Shown here: piece after piece, positions 49,401 to 61,430 of the stretch
How positions within the stretch are numbered: position 1 is the stretch's first letter
Layout of the letters: every line of letters begins with the position of its first letter
Assembly: GCA_037975125.1 (NCBI GenBank)
Contig: CM075851.1
Location: 127,594,349-127,658,348 of the forward strand
Reading direction: 5' to 3'
From: Latrodectus hesperus
Taxonomy: Eukaryota; Arthropoda; Arachnida; Araneae; Theridiidae
DNA length: 64,000 nucleotides
Notes under the pieces: generated by a model
Databases searched by the model: none
What the model was told of the DNA's origin: nothing
Seen by the model: only the letters and a program-made list of their open reading frames with translations
Position numbers and translations under genes: made by a program

Positions 49401-52400
49401 ATATATTTTAAATAATAAAATGAATACCACATATAGTCTATGAATGTAATTTACTACTGAATTAAATCATTTATTTGTATATTCATTGGGCATTTATTGA
49501 GATATACGGGAAATATGAAATACATGTAAGCGAGAATCAGAAATCACCCTATATGGCCGCACTACACAAAAACTCTCTTTTCTCCTAAAATATATTTTAA
49601 ATAATAAAATGAATACCACAGATAGTCAATGAATGTAATTTACTACTGAATAAAATCATTTATTTGTATATTAATCGGGCATTTCTTGAGATAAAAGGAA
49701 AATTTGAAATCAATGTAAGCGAGAATCAGAAGTCACCCTATATGGCCGCACTATACAAAAACTCTCTTTTCTCCTATAATATATTTTAAATAATAAAATG
49801 AATACCACAGTTAGTCTATGAATGTAATTTACTACTGAATAAAATCATTTATTTGTATATTCATCGGGCTTTTATTGAAATATACAGGAAATATGAAATA
49901 CATGTAAGCGAGAATCAGAAATCACCCTATATGGCCGCACTACACAAAAACTCTCTTTTCTCCTAAAATATATTTTAAATAATAAAATGAATACCACAGT
50001 TAGTCTATGAATGTAATTTACTACTGAATTAAATCATTTATTTGTATATTCATTGGGCATTTACTTGAGATATACGGGAAATTTGAAATCAATGTAAGCG
50101 AGAATCAGAAGTCACACTATATGGCCGCACTACACAAAAACTCTCTTTCCGCCTAAAATATATTTTAAATAATAAAATGAATACCACATTTAGTCTATGA
50201 ATGTAATTTACTACTGAATAAAATCATTTATTTGTATATTAATCGGGCATTTCTTGAGATAAAAGGAAAATTTAAAATCAATGTAAGCGAGAATCAGAAG
50301 TCACTCCTATTTGGCCGCACTATACAAAAACTCTCTTTTCTCGTAAAATATATTTTAAATAATAAAATGAATACCACAGTTAGTCTATGAATGTAATTTA
50401 CTACTGAATTAAATCATTTATTTGTATATTCATTGGGCATTTATTGAGATATACGGGAAATTTGAAATCAATGTAAGCGAGCTTCAGAAGTCACCCTATA
50501 TGGCCGCACTACAAAAAACTCTCCTTTCTCCTAAAATATATTTTAAATAATAAAATGAATACCACAGTTAGTCTATGAATGTAATTTACTACTGAATGAA
50601 ATCATTTATTTGTATATTCATTGGGCATTTCTTGAGATATACGGGAAATTTGAAATCAATGTAAGCGAGCTTCAGAAGTCACCCTATATGGCCGCACTAC
50701 AAAAAACTCTCTTTTCTCCTAAAATATATTTTAAATAATAAAATGAATACCACAGTTAGTCTATGAATGTAATTTACTACTGAATTAAATCATTTATTTG
50801 TATATTCATTGGGCATTTATTGAGATATACGGGAAATTTGAAATCAATGTAAGCGAGAATCAGAAGTCACCCTATATGGCCGCACTACACGAAAACTCTC
50901 TTTTCTCCTAAAATATATTTTAAATAATAAAATGAATACTACAGTTAGTCTATGAATGTAATTTACTACTGAATTAAATCATTTATTTGTATATTCATTG
51001 GGCATTTATTGAGATATACGGGAAATTTGAAATCAATGTAAGCGAGAATCAGAAGTCACCCTATATGGCCGCACTACAAAAAACTCTCCTTTCTCCTAAA
51101 ATATATTTTAAATAATAAAATGAATACCACAGTTAGTCTATGAATGTAATTTACTACTGAATAAAATCATTTATTTGTATATTAATCGGGCATTTCTTGA
51201 GATAAAAGGAAAATTTAAAATCAATGTAAGCGAGAATCAGAAGTCACCCTATTTGGCCGCACTATACAAAAACTCTCTTTTCTCCAATAATATATGTTAA
51301 ATAATAAAATGATTACTACAGTTAGTCTATGAATGTAATTTACTACTGAATTAAATCATTTATTTGCATATTCCTTGGGTATTTATTAAGAAATACGGGA
51401 AATTTGAAATCAATGTAAGCGAGCTTCAGAAGTCACCCTATATGGCCGCACTAAAAAAAAACTCTCTTTTCTCCTAAAATATATTTTAAATAAAAAAATG
51501 AATACCACAGTTAGTCTATGAATGTAATTTACTACTGAATTAAATCATTTATTTGTATATTCCTTGGGCATTTATTAAGATATACGGGAAATTTGAAATC
51601 AATGCAAGCGAGCTTCAGAAGTCACCCTATATGGCCGCACAACAAAAAAACTCTCTTTTCTCCTAAAATATATTTTAAATAATAAAATGAATACCACAGT
51701 TAGTCTATAAATGTAATTTACTACAGAATAAAATCATTTATTTGTATATTAATCGGGCATTTCTTGAGATAAAAGGAAAATTTGAAATCAATGTAAGCGA
51801 GAATCAGAAGTCAACCTATATGGCCGCACTATACAAAAACTCTCTTTTCTCCAATAATATATTTTAAATAATAAAATGAATACCACAGTTAGTCTATGAA
51901 TGTAATTTACTACTGAATTAAATCATTTATTTGTATATCCATTGGGCATTTATTGAGACATACGGGAAATTTGAAATCAATGTAAGCGAGAATCAGAAGT
52001 CACCCTATATGGCCGCACTATACAAAAACTCTCTTTTCTCCTATAATATATTTTAAATAATAAAATGAATACCACAGTTAGTCTATGAATGTAATTTACT
52101 ACTGAATAAAATCATTTATTTGTATATTCATCGGGCTTTTATTGAAATATACAGGAAATATGAAATACATGTAAGCGAGAATCAGAAATCACCCTATATG
52201 GCCGCACTACACAAAAACTCTCTTTTCTCCTAAAATATATTTTAAATAATAAAATGAATACCACAGTTAGTCTATGAATGTAATTTACTACTGAATTAAA
52301 TCATTTATTTGTATATTCATTGGGCATTTATTGAGATATACGGGAAATATGAAATACATGTAAGCGAGAATCAGAAATCACCCTATATGGCCGCACTACA

Positions 52401-55400
52401 CAAAAACTCTCTTTTCTCCTAAAATATATTTTAAATAATAAAATGAATACCACAGATAGTCTATGAATGTAATTTACTACTGAATAAAATCATTTATTTG
52501 TATATTCATCGGGCTTTTATTGAAATATACAGGAAATATGAAATACATGTAAGCGAGAATCAGAAATCACCCTATATGGCCGCACTACACAAAAACTCTC
52601 TTTTCTCCTAAAATATATTTTAAATAATAAAATGAATACCACAGTTAGTCAATGAATGTAATTTACTACTGAATAAAATCATTTATTTGTATATTCATCG
52701 GGCTTTTATTGAAATATACAGGAAATATGAAATACATGTAAGCGAGAATCAGAAATCACCCTATATGGCCGCACTACACAAAAACTCTCTTTTCTCCTAA
52801 AATATATTTTAAATAATAAAATGAATACCACAGTTAGTCTATGAATGTAATTTACTACTGAATTAAATCATTTATTTGTATATTCATTGGGCATTTATTG
52901 AGATATACGGGAAATATGAAATACATGTAAGCGAGAATCAGAAATCACCCTATATGGCCGCACTACACAAAAACTCTCTTTTCTCCTAAAATATATTTTA
53001 AATAATAAAATGAATACCACATATAGTCTATGAATGTAATTTACTACTGAATTAAATCATTTATTTGTATATTCATTGGGCATTTATTGAGATATACGGG
53101 AAATATGAAATACATGTAAGCGAGAATCAGAAATCACCCTATATGGCCGCACTACACAAAAACTCTCTTTTCTCCTAAAATATATTTTAAATAATAAAAT
53201 GAATACCACAGTTAGTCTATGAATGTAATTTACTACTGAATAAAATCATTTATTTGTATATTCATCGGGCTTTTATTGAAATATACAGGAAATATGAAAT
53301 ACATGTAAGCGAGAATCAGAAATCACCCTATATGGCCGCACTACACAAAAACTCTCTTTTCTCCTAAAATATATTTTAAATAATAAAATGAATACCACAT
53401 ATAGTCTATGAATGTAATTTACTACTGAATTAAATCATTTATTTGTATATTCATTGGGCATTTATTGAGATATACGGGAAATATGAAATACATGTAAGCG
53501 AGAATCAGAAATCACCCTATATGGCCGCACTACACAAAAACTCTCTTTTCTCCTAAAATATATTTTAAATAATAAAATGAATACCACAGATAGTCAATGA
53601 ATGTAATTTACTACTGAATAAAATCATTTATTTGTATATTAATCGGGCATTTCTTGAGATAAAAGGAAAATTTGAAATCAATGTAAGCGAGATTCAGAAG
53701 TCACCCTATATGGCCGCACTATACAAAAACTCTCTTTTCTCCTATAATATATTTTAAATAATAAAATGAATACCACAGTTAGTCTATGAATGTAATTTAC
53801 TACTGAATAAAATCATTTATTTGTATATTCATCGGGCTTTTATTGAAATATACAGGAAATATGAAATACATGTAAGCGAGAATCAGAAATCACCCTATAT
53901 GGCCGCACTACACAAAAACTCTCTTTTCTCCTAAAATATATTTTAAATAATAAAATGAATACCACAGTTAGTCTATGAATGTAATTTACTACTGAATTAA
54001 ATCATTTATTTGTATATTCATTGGGCATTACTTGAGATATACGGGAAATTTGAAATCAATGTAAGCGAGAATCAGAAGTCACACTATATGGCCGCACTAC
54101 AAAAAAACTCTCTTTCCGCCTAAAATATATTTTAAATAATAAAATGAATACCACATTTAGTCTATGAATGTAATTTACTACTGAATAAAATCATTTATTT
54201 GTATATTAATCGGGCATTTCTTGAGATAAAAGGAAAATTTAAAATCAATGTAAGCGAGAATCAGAAGTCACTCCTATTTGGCCGCACTATACAAAAACTC
54301 TCTTTTCTCGTAAAATATATTTTAAATAATAAAATGAATACCACAGTTAGTCTATGAATGTAATTTACTACTGAATTAAATCATTTATTTGTATATTCAT
54401 TGGGCATTTATTGAAATATACGGGAAATTTGAAATCAATGTAAGCGAGCTTCAGAAGTAACCCTATATGGCCGCACAACAAAAAAACTCTCTTTTCTCCT
54501 AAAATATATTTTAAATAATAAAATGAATACCACAGTTATGCTGTGAATTTAATTTACTACTGAATTAAATCATTTATTTGTATATTCATTGGGCATTTAT
54601 TGAGATATACGGGAAATTTCAAATCAATGTAAGCCAGCTTAAGAAGTCACCCTATATGGCCGCACCAAATAAAACTCTCTTTTCTCTTAAAATATATTTT
54701 AAATAATAAAATGAATACCAGAGTTAGTCTATAAATGAAATTTACTACTGATTTAAATCATTTATTTGTATATTCATCGGGCATTTATTGAGATATACGG
54801 GAAATTTGAAATCAATGTAAGCGAGAATCAGAAGTCACACTATATGGCCGCACTACAACAAAACTCTCTTTTCTCCTAAAATATATTTTAAATAATAAAA
54901 TAAATACCACAGTTAGTCTATGAATGTAATTTACTACTGAATTATATCATTTATTTGTATATTCATTGGGCATTACTTGAGATATACGGGAAATTTGAAA
55001 TCAATGTAAGCGAGAATCAGAAGTCACCCTATATGGCCGCACTACAAAAAAACTCTCTTTCCGCCTAAAATATATTTTAAATAATAAAATGAATACCACA
55101 GTTAGTCTATGAATGTAATTTACTACTGAATAAAATCATTTATTTGTATATTAATCGGGCATTTCTTGAGATAAAAGGAAAATTTAAAATCAATGTAAGC
55201 GAGAATCAGAAGTCACCCTATTTGGCCGCACTATACAAAAACTCTCTTTTCTCCAATAATATATGTTAAATAATAAAATGATTACTACAGTTAGTCTATG
55301 AATGTAATTTACTACTGAATTAAATCATTTATTTGCATATTCCTTGGGTATTTATTAAGAAATACGGGAAATTTGAAATCAATGTAAGCGAGCTTCAGAA

Positions 55401-56050
55401 GTCACCCTATATGGCCGCACTAAAAAAAAACTCTCTTTTCTCCTAAAATATATTTTAAATAAAAAAAATGAATACCACAGTTAGTCTATGAATGTAATTT
55501 ACTACTGAATTAAATCATTTATTTGTATATTCCTTGGGCATTTATTAAGATATACGGGAAATTTGAAATCAATGCAAGCGAGCTTCAGAAGTCACCCTAT
55601 ATGGCCGCACAACAAAAAACTCTCTTTTCTCCTAAAATATATTTTAAATAATAAAATGAATACCACAGTTAGTCTATAAATGTAATTTACTACAGAATAA
55701 AATCATTTATTTGTATATTAATCGGGCATTTCTTGAGATAAAAGGAAAATTTGAAATCAATGTAAGCGAGAATCAGAAGTCAACCTATATGGCCGCACTA
55801 TACAAAAACTCTCTTTTCTCCAATAATATATTTTAAATAATAAAATGAATACCACAGTTAGTCTATGAATGTAATTTACTACTGAATTAAATCATTTATT
55901 TGTATATCCATTGGGCATTTATTGAGACATACGGGAAATTTGAAATCAATGTAAGCGAGAATCAGAAGTCACCCTATATGGCCGCACTATACAAAAACTC
56001 TCTTTTCTCCTATAATATATTTTAAATAATAAAATGAATACCACAGTTAG
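43430..56050 (+). repeat. Higher-order satellite section with diagnostic monomer types
   Basis: Distinct monomer types recur in fixed order. D: GATAAAAGGAAAATTTAAAA with CCTATTTGGCC. A: AGCGAGCTTCAG. E: CAATGCAAGCGAG with CACAACA and TCTATAAATG. F: GATAAAAGGAAAATTTGAAA with AGTCAACC. C: TCGGGCTTTTATTGAAATAT. B: GGGAAATATGAAATACATG. The order D-A-E-F-(G)-C-B appears at 43,447, 44,770, 46,284 and 47,605, i.e. 7-8 monomer (about 1.32-1.51 kb) higher-order units. B/C doublets also expand locally. Confidence 0.85.
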
Positions 56051-56056
56051 TCTATA

Positions 56057-56103
56057 AGATATAATTTCACAGACCCATGCTGTATCATATTCTTACCTAC
56101 TTC
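56057..56103. other. Non-satellite 47-bp patch inside the array
   Basis: The expected GAATGTAATTTAC of the monomer is replaced by about 47 bp including CACAGACCCATGCTGTATCA and CTTACCTACTTC, after which the monomer resumes. It lies 30 bp before the assembly gap. Confidence 0.85.
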
Positions 56104-56132
56104 TTACTGAATTAAATCATTTATTTGTATAT

Positions 56133-56232
56133 NNNNNNNNNNNNNNNNNNNNNNNNNNNNNNNNNNNNNNNNNNNNNNNNNNNNNNNNNNNNNNNNNNNN
56201 NNNNNNNNNNNNNNNNNNNNNNNNNNNNNNNN
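56133..56232. other. Assembly gap, 100 N
   Basis: Exactly 100 N within the satellite. Round 100-N runs usually mark gaps of unknown size, so true array length is undetermined. Confidence 0.98.
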
Positions 56233-56658
56233 AAAACTCTCTTTTCTCCTAAAATATATTTTAAATAATAAAATGAATACCACAGTTAGTCTATGAATGT
56301 AATTTACTACTGAATGAAATCATTTATTTGTATATTCATTGGGCATTTCTTGAGATATACGGGAAATTTGAAATCAATGTAAGCGAGAATCAGAAGTCAC
56401 CCTATATGGCCGCACTACACAAAAACTCTCTTTTATCCTAAAATATAGTTTAATGAATAAAATGAATACCACAGTTAGTCTATGAATGTAATTTACTACT
56501 GAATTAAATCATTTATTTGTATATTCATTGGGCATTTCTTGAGATATACGGGAAATTTGAAATCAATGTAAGCGAGAATCAGAAGTCACCCTATATGGCC
56601 GCACTACACAAAAACTCTCTTTTCTGCTAAAATATATTTTATATAATAAAATGAATAT

Positions 56659-56920
56659 TGGAAATGCGATATGAAAAATGAAGCCAATCGGAATTCAAGA
56701 GGTCCCAAATTGTTGATGAGGTAGATGTAAGTATGCAAATATGTTAGGTAACAGCCAATCACGCTTTCATGTCAAGAAATTTGCAAAAAGGGCAATATTA
56801 TAAGATACCAGCTTTATGAAGGGTTACAGAAGTTGATTGTAAGTGCTGATAGAATGTAGTTTAAATTTTTGTACAATTTGTTTTCAAGTCATACTTGTTT
56901 CTGAGACTTTCAGAAGACGA
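56659..56920. other. Right flank of satellite, unassigned
   Basis: About 260 bp between the satellite break and the Tc1 start codon. It is probably the 5' part of the Tc1-like element (GTCAAGAAATTTGC, GGGTTACAGAAG), but no inverted terminal repeat could be identified. Confidence 0.45.
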
Positions 56921-57555
56921 ATGGAAGATTTTGAACGCTTTCGTGCCGTGGAGCGCATTGAAGCAGGACAGTCGATCTCAGATGTTGCTCTTTTCGTTGG
57001 CGCTCTAAACTAAACTAAACTCCATGGCACGACAGCCCATGTGGGTCAAGGTTTACAGTGCCCATAACTGTTTTCATGACCGAGGGTCCTGGGATGCGAA
57101 GCATATGTCCAAGTTAGATGGTCAGCCTAACGTAAGACCCTTAGTGTTTAGTTCCCAAGAATACTTGGTACTCAATTTATTGACCCACTGAAGAGATGAA
57201 AGGCTGAGTCAACCTTGTCCAAGCCGAGGATTTTCGTCGGCGTTCATCATTCTATAATTTCACGTTTATGCAAACAATTCCAAACCACACAGACATTTGT
57301 CTGAAGGCCCGTAGTTGGTCGCCCAAGGGTTACTAGACTGTACTCCCGTGTACCTCGAGTTTGTGTTTGTCTATTCGTTCAATAAAGAGAGGCACGATTA
57401 AAGAGATGCCAGGAGCATGCCAATTTTATTGTGTCTGACTGGGGCAATGTCATGTTTACTGATGAGTCAAGATTTTCTCTTGATGCATATGACAAGCGTA
57501 TAAGAAAATGGCGTGAACAAGGAACACGCAATCAGCCCAATAATCAGCAATAGCA
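56921..57555 (+). pseudogene. Tc1-like transposase fragment, split by a SINE and internally deleted
   Basis: The frame opens ATG GAA GAT TTT (MEDFERFRAVERIEAGQSIS, then DVALFVGA), the N-terminal HTH of Tc1-type transposases. The frame is broken by a SINE at 57,005-57,230 and resumes HHSIISRLCKQF with VVGRPRVT, the GRPR hook between the two HTHs. After a lost segment, HANFIVSDWGNVMFTDESRF holds the first catalytic Asp (TDES), then RKWREQGTRN. The other two acidic residues are absent, so it is non-functional. Confidence 0.85.
57005..57230 (-). mobile_element. 5'-truncated SINE inserted in the Tc1 fragment
   Basis: Reverse-complement relative of the SINE at 6,283-6,558. It shares CAGCCTTTCATC, TTCAGTGGGTC, GAGTACCAAG, CTTACGTTAGGCTGACCA, CTCGGTCATGAAAAC, GTTATGGGCAC and TGACCCACATGGGCTGTC, and ends in the GTTTA tail. 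The tRNA head is missing up to the end of box B. The 14-bp duplication TTTTCGTTGGCGCT / TTTTCGTCGGCGTT flanks it at 56,991-57,004 and 57,231-57,244. Confidence 0.92.
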
Positions 57556-58150
57556 AAATAAAAAGTCGACCATTACTGAAATTACTTTTCATTAAAAGGC
57601 ATTTAACGTTGAAAGGATATCATTTTAGTCCAGAAATGGATACTGCAGAGAACCGTACATTTGAAAAACAAAATGAATCAAAGTTATCATTTAGAATTTC
57701 ACATTGTATCAAATAGGTATAAAATGCTAGAACAATTAAAAAAATTCAACATTTAAGAAACATCTGATTTTAATTACAATTTATATATGATAAATTTCGA
57801 TATCCATTTAAGCTTAAATACTAGAATCTAGAAGATGAGTAATAATGAAAGTTTATTTCATAATAGATACTTAATTAATTATCCTTGCTATAATTTTCAA
57901 AAAAAAAAAAAAAAAAAGATTTGAGTATAATTTTTTATGAAGAACTTCTGACGGAGACAATACAGAAACAAAAACTCAAATAAATTCTGGTTGAAGTTTA
58001 CATGAGTTTTATAAATTTAAAATTTCGGAATTGAAAACTAAATAATTTAAAAGATAACCACGTCTATTTTTGAATTCTATATTCAAGATAAGAATATTTG
58101 TGATTTACTATTGCAAATATAATCTCTCAAAACTATAAGAAGATATTTAT
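57556..58150. other. AT-rich spacer with poly-A run
   Basis: No gene or repeat recognised. There is a poly-A run at about 57,900-57,918. The 67-codon open frame at 57,513-57,716 begins in the Tc1 remnant in a different frame. Confidence 0.6.
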
Positions 58151-59213
58151 TTATTACAAATGCCCAGAAATTCGGCTATGACGCTATTATTTCTCCAGCC
58201 TGCCAATATATCTGAACTCTGCGGTTTAAAAACACAAGTGCAGAGCACGAGTTGAGATGAGTTGCATCAAAGATTTGATGTTGTCTGCATATGGGAAAGT
58301 TATAAAGTCAAAACCTATGCAAACATGCGAGCAAGAAGTCATGGGCCGTGGTCAGTCGGAAGATAGCCACAGCCGAGCTTCTTTGGAAATAAATCATGGA
58401 TAGACTGTGTGTTCTTGAGTAGCAAGGCCCATGGCTTACTAGCAGAGTCAAGCAATGCTTTCTGCTTTATCTTGTAGGCATATTTTCTTTTTATTTAGAC
58501 CATGGGTTCCCAAACTTTTTTTTCTCGTGGACCACTTTCAAAGTTTTACTATTTTCGGTAGGTCCCCTGCTGCTGCATTTCTACTGTACTCCGAAAATTC
58601 CTAAAAAATATCACCTTAAATTGGGGTTGTTAAGAAAAAATGTAGTACATTTTCTTTTGTGTCCTATTTATTAAAATAATACAAAATTATAAACATTATT
58701 ACAAACAATCAACAATTGACAAAAAATCAACAATGAACTCTGAAATGAAATTAACAATAAAAGATAGTCATACTTTTAATGAGACGGGACACGGGCAGCA
58801 CTTTGCACGTCTCGACATGTGGTGCACGCTTGTACTATTATCTATTGTTCTATTTAATTCTGCGTTTGAACTGAATCTCGAATATTTTTGAGTACCTAAC
58901 TAGTGAATGATGCTACCTGCCTACGTTGATAGGTAAATCCAAACCAATATTTTTGTTCGTTATTATGAAAACCAAAATATTTTTCGTGGACCCCTACTTA
59001 TAACTTGTGAGCTCCTGTTTTCTTTTCACATCTAGGTGGACCCCCGTGTGGTCTTTTATGGGGTACACCAGACCACTTTGGGAACCTATGATCTGGAGTT
59101 TCAGTGAATGAAAAGAGAGGCTTTTCAAAGGTCTCTGGAGGACCCTTGCACCCTTTTTAGCCAAAAAAGTCGCCAGCTTCGTTCTTAGGAATCCTGCGTG
59201 AATTTCAGGATAT
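58151..59213 (+). repeat. Dispersed repeat, copy interrupted by a hAT element
   Basis: Second copy of the repeat at 13,334-13,802: TTATTACAAATGCCCAGAAA, CAAGTGCAGAGCACGAGT, CAGAGTCAAGCAATGCTTTC, then after the insertion CAGTGAATGAAAAGAGAG and AAAAGTCGCCAGCTTCGTTC. The two halves are separated by 58,501-59,090. Confidence 0.9.
58501..59090. mobile_element. Non-autonomous hAT element, 590 bp, 8-bp target duplication
   Basis: Terminal inverted repeats CATGGGTTCCCAAAC (left) and CATAGGTTCCCAAAG (right, reverse-complemented) are of the CAG/CATnGGTTCCCAA type typical of hAT elements. The 8-bp flanks ATTTAGAC (58,493-58,500) and ATCTGGAG (59,091-59,098) both derive from ATCTAGAG, seen undivided in the 13-kb copy. 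No transposase frame inside, so mobilised in trans if at all. Confidence 0.88.
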
Positions 59214-60008
59214 AACAGGCTTACCAGCAGCTATTAGAAAATATTTATCTCGCCTTTTTTTTTGGGGGGGGGGTTCTTTGCAAACATAATATTCTCACAT
59301 CCAAAAGGAAGTGTTTTTAAATAATGAAAGAGCAACTGATGCATAGGTGATTTGATGTATCGGAACAGAAATATAAATTTACTGTGGGCATATTTGTACT
59401 GAAGACATGATTTAATGTCATAAATTAATATAAATCACTTAAGATCTGAAAACTAGTAATTTTATTTTCTTCCAATATTTTGGGTAGAATTCAGATGGTT
59501 TCAAATATTCCGCTGCCATTTCAATAAAGCAAAATAGCTGTCACATCACAAAGGAATGCATAGTCTTGTGAACAATGCATATAGAATATGTGTTTTTTTG
59601 TTAAAAAAAGATTATATTTATTAAATTTTAAAATTATATATTCATAATAGTAAAACACATGAGCGATTAGAATAAGTATTACAAATATATTGTCACAGCA
59701 TAGGATATTTAATAATACAATTACTCGAAATACTAAAACTACCTATTTTAATGTTTGTTTATTATACTAGAGCAAACACAATAGAAACTGTTTTTAGACA
59801 AAAATTGTGTGTGGGAATTGGAATAATTACGGTATTTATAGTTTCCTTCACAGTGCACCACAAAAAGAAATCTCACTCATACATCAGCTCAAAAAAAAGT
59901 AACGATTCAAAATCTCCTTCAGTCCAGAAATACAGAAATCGAATTGCGTTTCAACGCCTTTACGATCGCCGGCATATTCGGAAAATCAGAAACATATTCA
60001 ACCGCTCT
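59214..60008. other. Unassigned spacer
   Basis: AT-rich with a short G run at about 59,264-59,273. The 97-codon open frame at 59,751-60,044 (+) runs into the SINE that follows and shows no known domain; it has one hydrophobic stretch (GIGIITVFIVSFTV). I do not call it a gene. Confidence 0.55.
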
Positions 60009-60290
60009 ACTTGTCTAGTAGTCAGTGTGCCTGACTGTGGATAAGGAGGTCCTGGGTTCGAATCCCGGTTCGGGCATTAATGTACTTTCTCTCTCTATCT
60101 ATCCTGCCTTTGTCCTTTCCTTGTATGAATGTGGAGTGAATGGTTGCCTACCCTGTAAGCGGGTCCCAATGGCATGTGTGTAGAGCAAAATCGTACTTTT
60201 ACTTTCATGGTGCTCCGATTAAAACGAAAGATGCTCCCAATGGACTTAAATTCACATAGCCAAGGTATAGCGAGCTTGGCTTGCCCAAGT
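60009..60290 (+). mobile_element. tRNA-derived SINE, same family as 18.8 kb
   Basis: The head has box A-like TCTAGTAGTCAGTGTGCC and box B GGTTCGAATCCC followed by GGTTCGGGCAT. The body TACTTTCTCTCTCTATC, TTTGTCCTTTCCTTGTATGA and ATGTGGAGTGAATGG parallels 18,833-19,120. The 3' end is uncertain and no duplication was found. Confidence 0.78.
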
Positions 60291-60940
60291 GTCAGTACAA
60301 CAGAAACATAGTCACTGTAGCGCTTAAAATCAATTATTTTTTAATGTTGCACATCTCATTATTTTTATAAAATAAATTACTCTGTGGAAAGCATGGCTGT
60401 TGCCTCAGCATGCTTCTTCCCTGAAATGGACTCTCCCAATCAGATGGCAGCAGCCGGTTGGAAATATTTCACAATTCAGAAGAAGGGACCAGGCTCAAGT
60501 TCTCACATATTTTTTCCACCACCAGCAGATATTCATAGAAACAACTTTACAGAAATGAAAAGATCCACCTCAAAAGTACACTGTTCACAACACGAGCAAG
60601 TTTAAAATAGTGTGACGCTTAGTAAAAATATAATGAATTTTAGTCAGATTTGGTTATGTTTAAATTAATTACACGTGGTGGAATCAAAATTTCCAAATAG
60701 TTTATGTTTTAAGCTAGCCAAAGACCAACATCTTGATGCAAGTTACCTTATTTTCCATGAAGCTATTCTCACTACAATTCGGACAGAAATTTGTGGACTC
60801 ACAGAATAAAGAGTTTTTATTTATATAAATAATATAAAAACATTACATGAATAAAAATCTAAACATAAGAGAATGCCTCTATATGACACTGTTTAATAGA
60901 GAGTATAAAAACTAAAGGATGTTGTAAGACTTTTTAGACA
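60291..60940. other. Unassigned spacer
   Basis: Contains a 73-codon open frame at 60,384-60,605 (+) of less AT-biased composition (MESMAVASACFFPEMDSPNQ). No family recognised; possibly part of an old repeat. Confidence 0.5.
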
Positions 60941-61115
60941 CCTGCCACACATTGGTCCTGCAGTTAGAATTATCTTAGATAACAGTTCTCGGTCCATTTC
61001 ACGAGGGCTCTGAGCACCCTCCTCGACGGATGCACAGCTTGAAAGCAGGTACGCAGCATGCATTTCCTATTGCCAGAATCGAACTTGGATCATTCCCCCC
61101 AACGACTGCGGTCCT
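60941..61115 (-). mobile_element. SINE-like sequence with tRNA box B
   Basis: Less AT-rich block. The minus strand reads AGCAGTTGCAGGACCGCAGT, then AAGTTCGATTCTGGCAATAG (box B-like), then a body with GAGGAGGGTGCTCAGAGCCC. Family membership is unclear. Confidence 0.5.
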
Positions 61116-61245
61116 GCAACTGCTGTGATATTCCCCGAAATGTTTTATATTTCATACTGCATAGATGGCAGTCTAAAATCTAAATGCTATTGTAAAGCAT
61201 GATTTACCCGAATGATTGAACTTCTGTTTGGCTTTTCGTAGGCAA

Positions 61246-61430
61246 TGAGCCACATTCATGCATCGCAAAGGAAGAAACCTAGAAAACTTCCAGGCACTTC
61301 ACATTGAAAAAATGCACATGTGGAAAACAGAAAGGGAACACCCATTTCCCGTTGCTCAGTTGAACTGGAATCGAAGCTGAGATCTTCCATTCCGAAGAAA
61401 AAGGTCTTACCACTAAGCCACGATGAGCAC
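61246..61430 (-). mobile_element. tRNA-derived SINE
   Basis: The minus-strand head at 61,353-61,430 has box A TGGCTTAGTGGTAAGACC and box B GCTTCGATTCC. A body with GTGCATTTTTTCAATG and CATGAATGTGGCTC extends left. No target-site duplication was identified. Confidence 0.65.

Larger units (their letters stand above)
39278..56658 (+). repeat. Satellite array, ~188-bp monomer, ~92 copies
   Basis: Head-to-tail tandem array, about 17.4 kb including a 100-N gap. Monomer landmarks in order: TTGAGATATACGGGAAAT, TCAATGTAAGCGAG, TCAGAAGTCACCCTATATGG, CCGCACTAC, CTCTCTTTTCTCCTAAAATA, AATGAATACCACAGTTAGTC, TATGAATGTAATTTACTACT and AAATCATTTATTTGTATATT. Consecutive GAGATA anchors lie 188-190 bp apart almost throughout. 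No open frame of note in any monomer. The left edge is near TTCTTAAGATATAC (39,278); the right edge breaks off in mid-monomer at ATGAATA/TTGGAAATG (56,658). Centromeric, pericentromeric or dispersed-array origin cannot be told from this window. Confidence 0.98.

Noticed and set aside
39278..56658. CRISPR-like regular spacing
   Set aside because: The whole 188-bp period is repeated, with no unique spacers and in a eukaryotic context; this is satellite DNA.
59751..60044. 97-residue open frame with a hydrophobic stretch
   Set aside because: The C-terminal part is SINE sequence and nothing supports expression.
60030..60076. Possible tRNA gene (box B GGTTCGAATCCC)
   Set aside because: The head is continuous with the same SINE body as at 18.8 kb.
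60384..60605. 73-residue open frame with more balanced composition
   Set aside because: No domain, no splice context, and surrounded by repeats.
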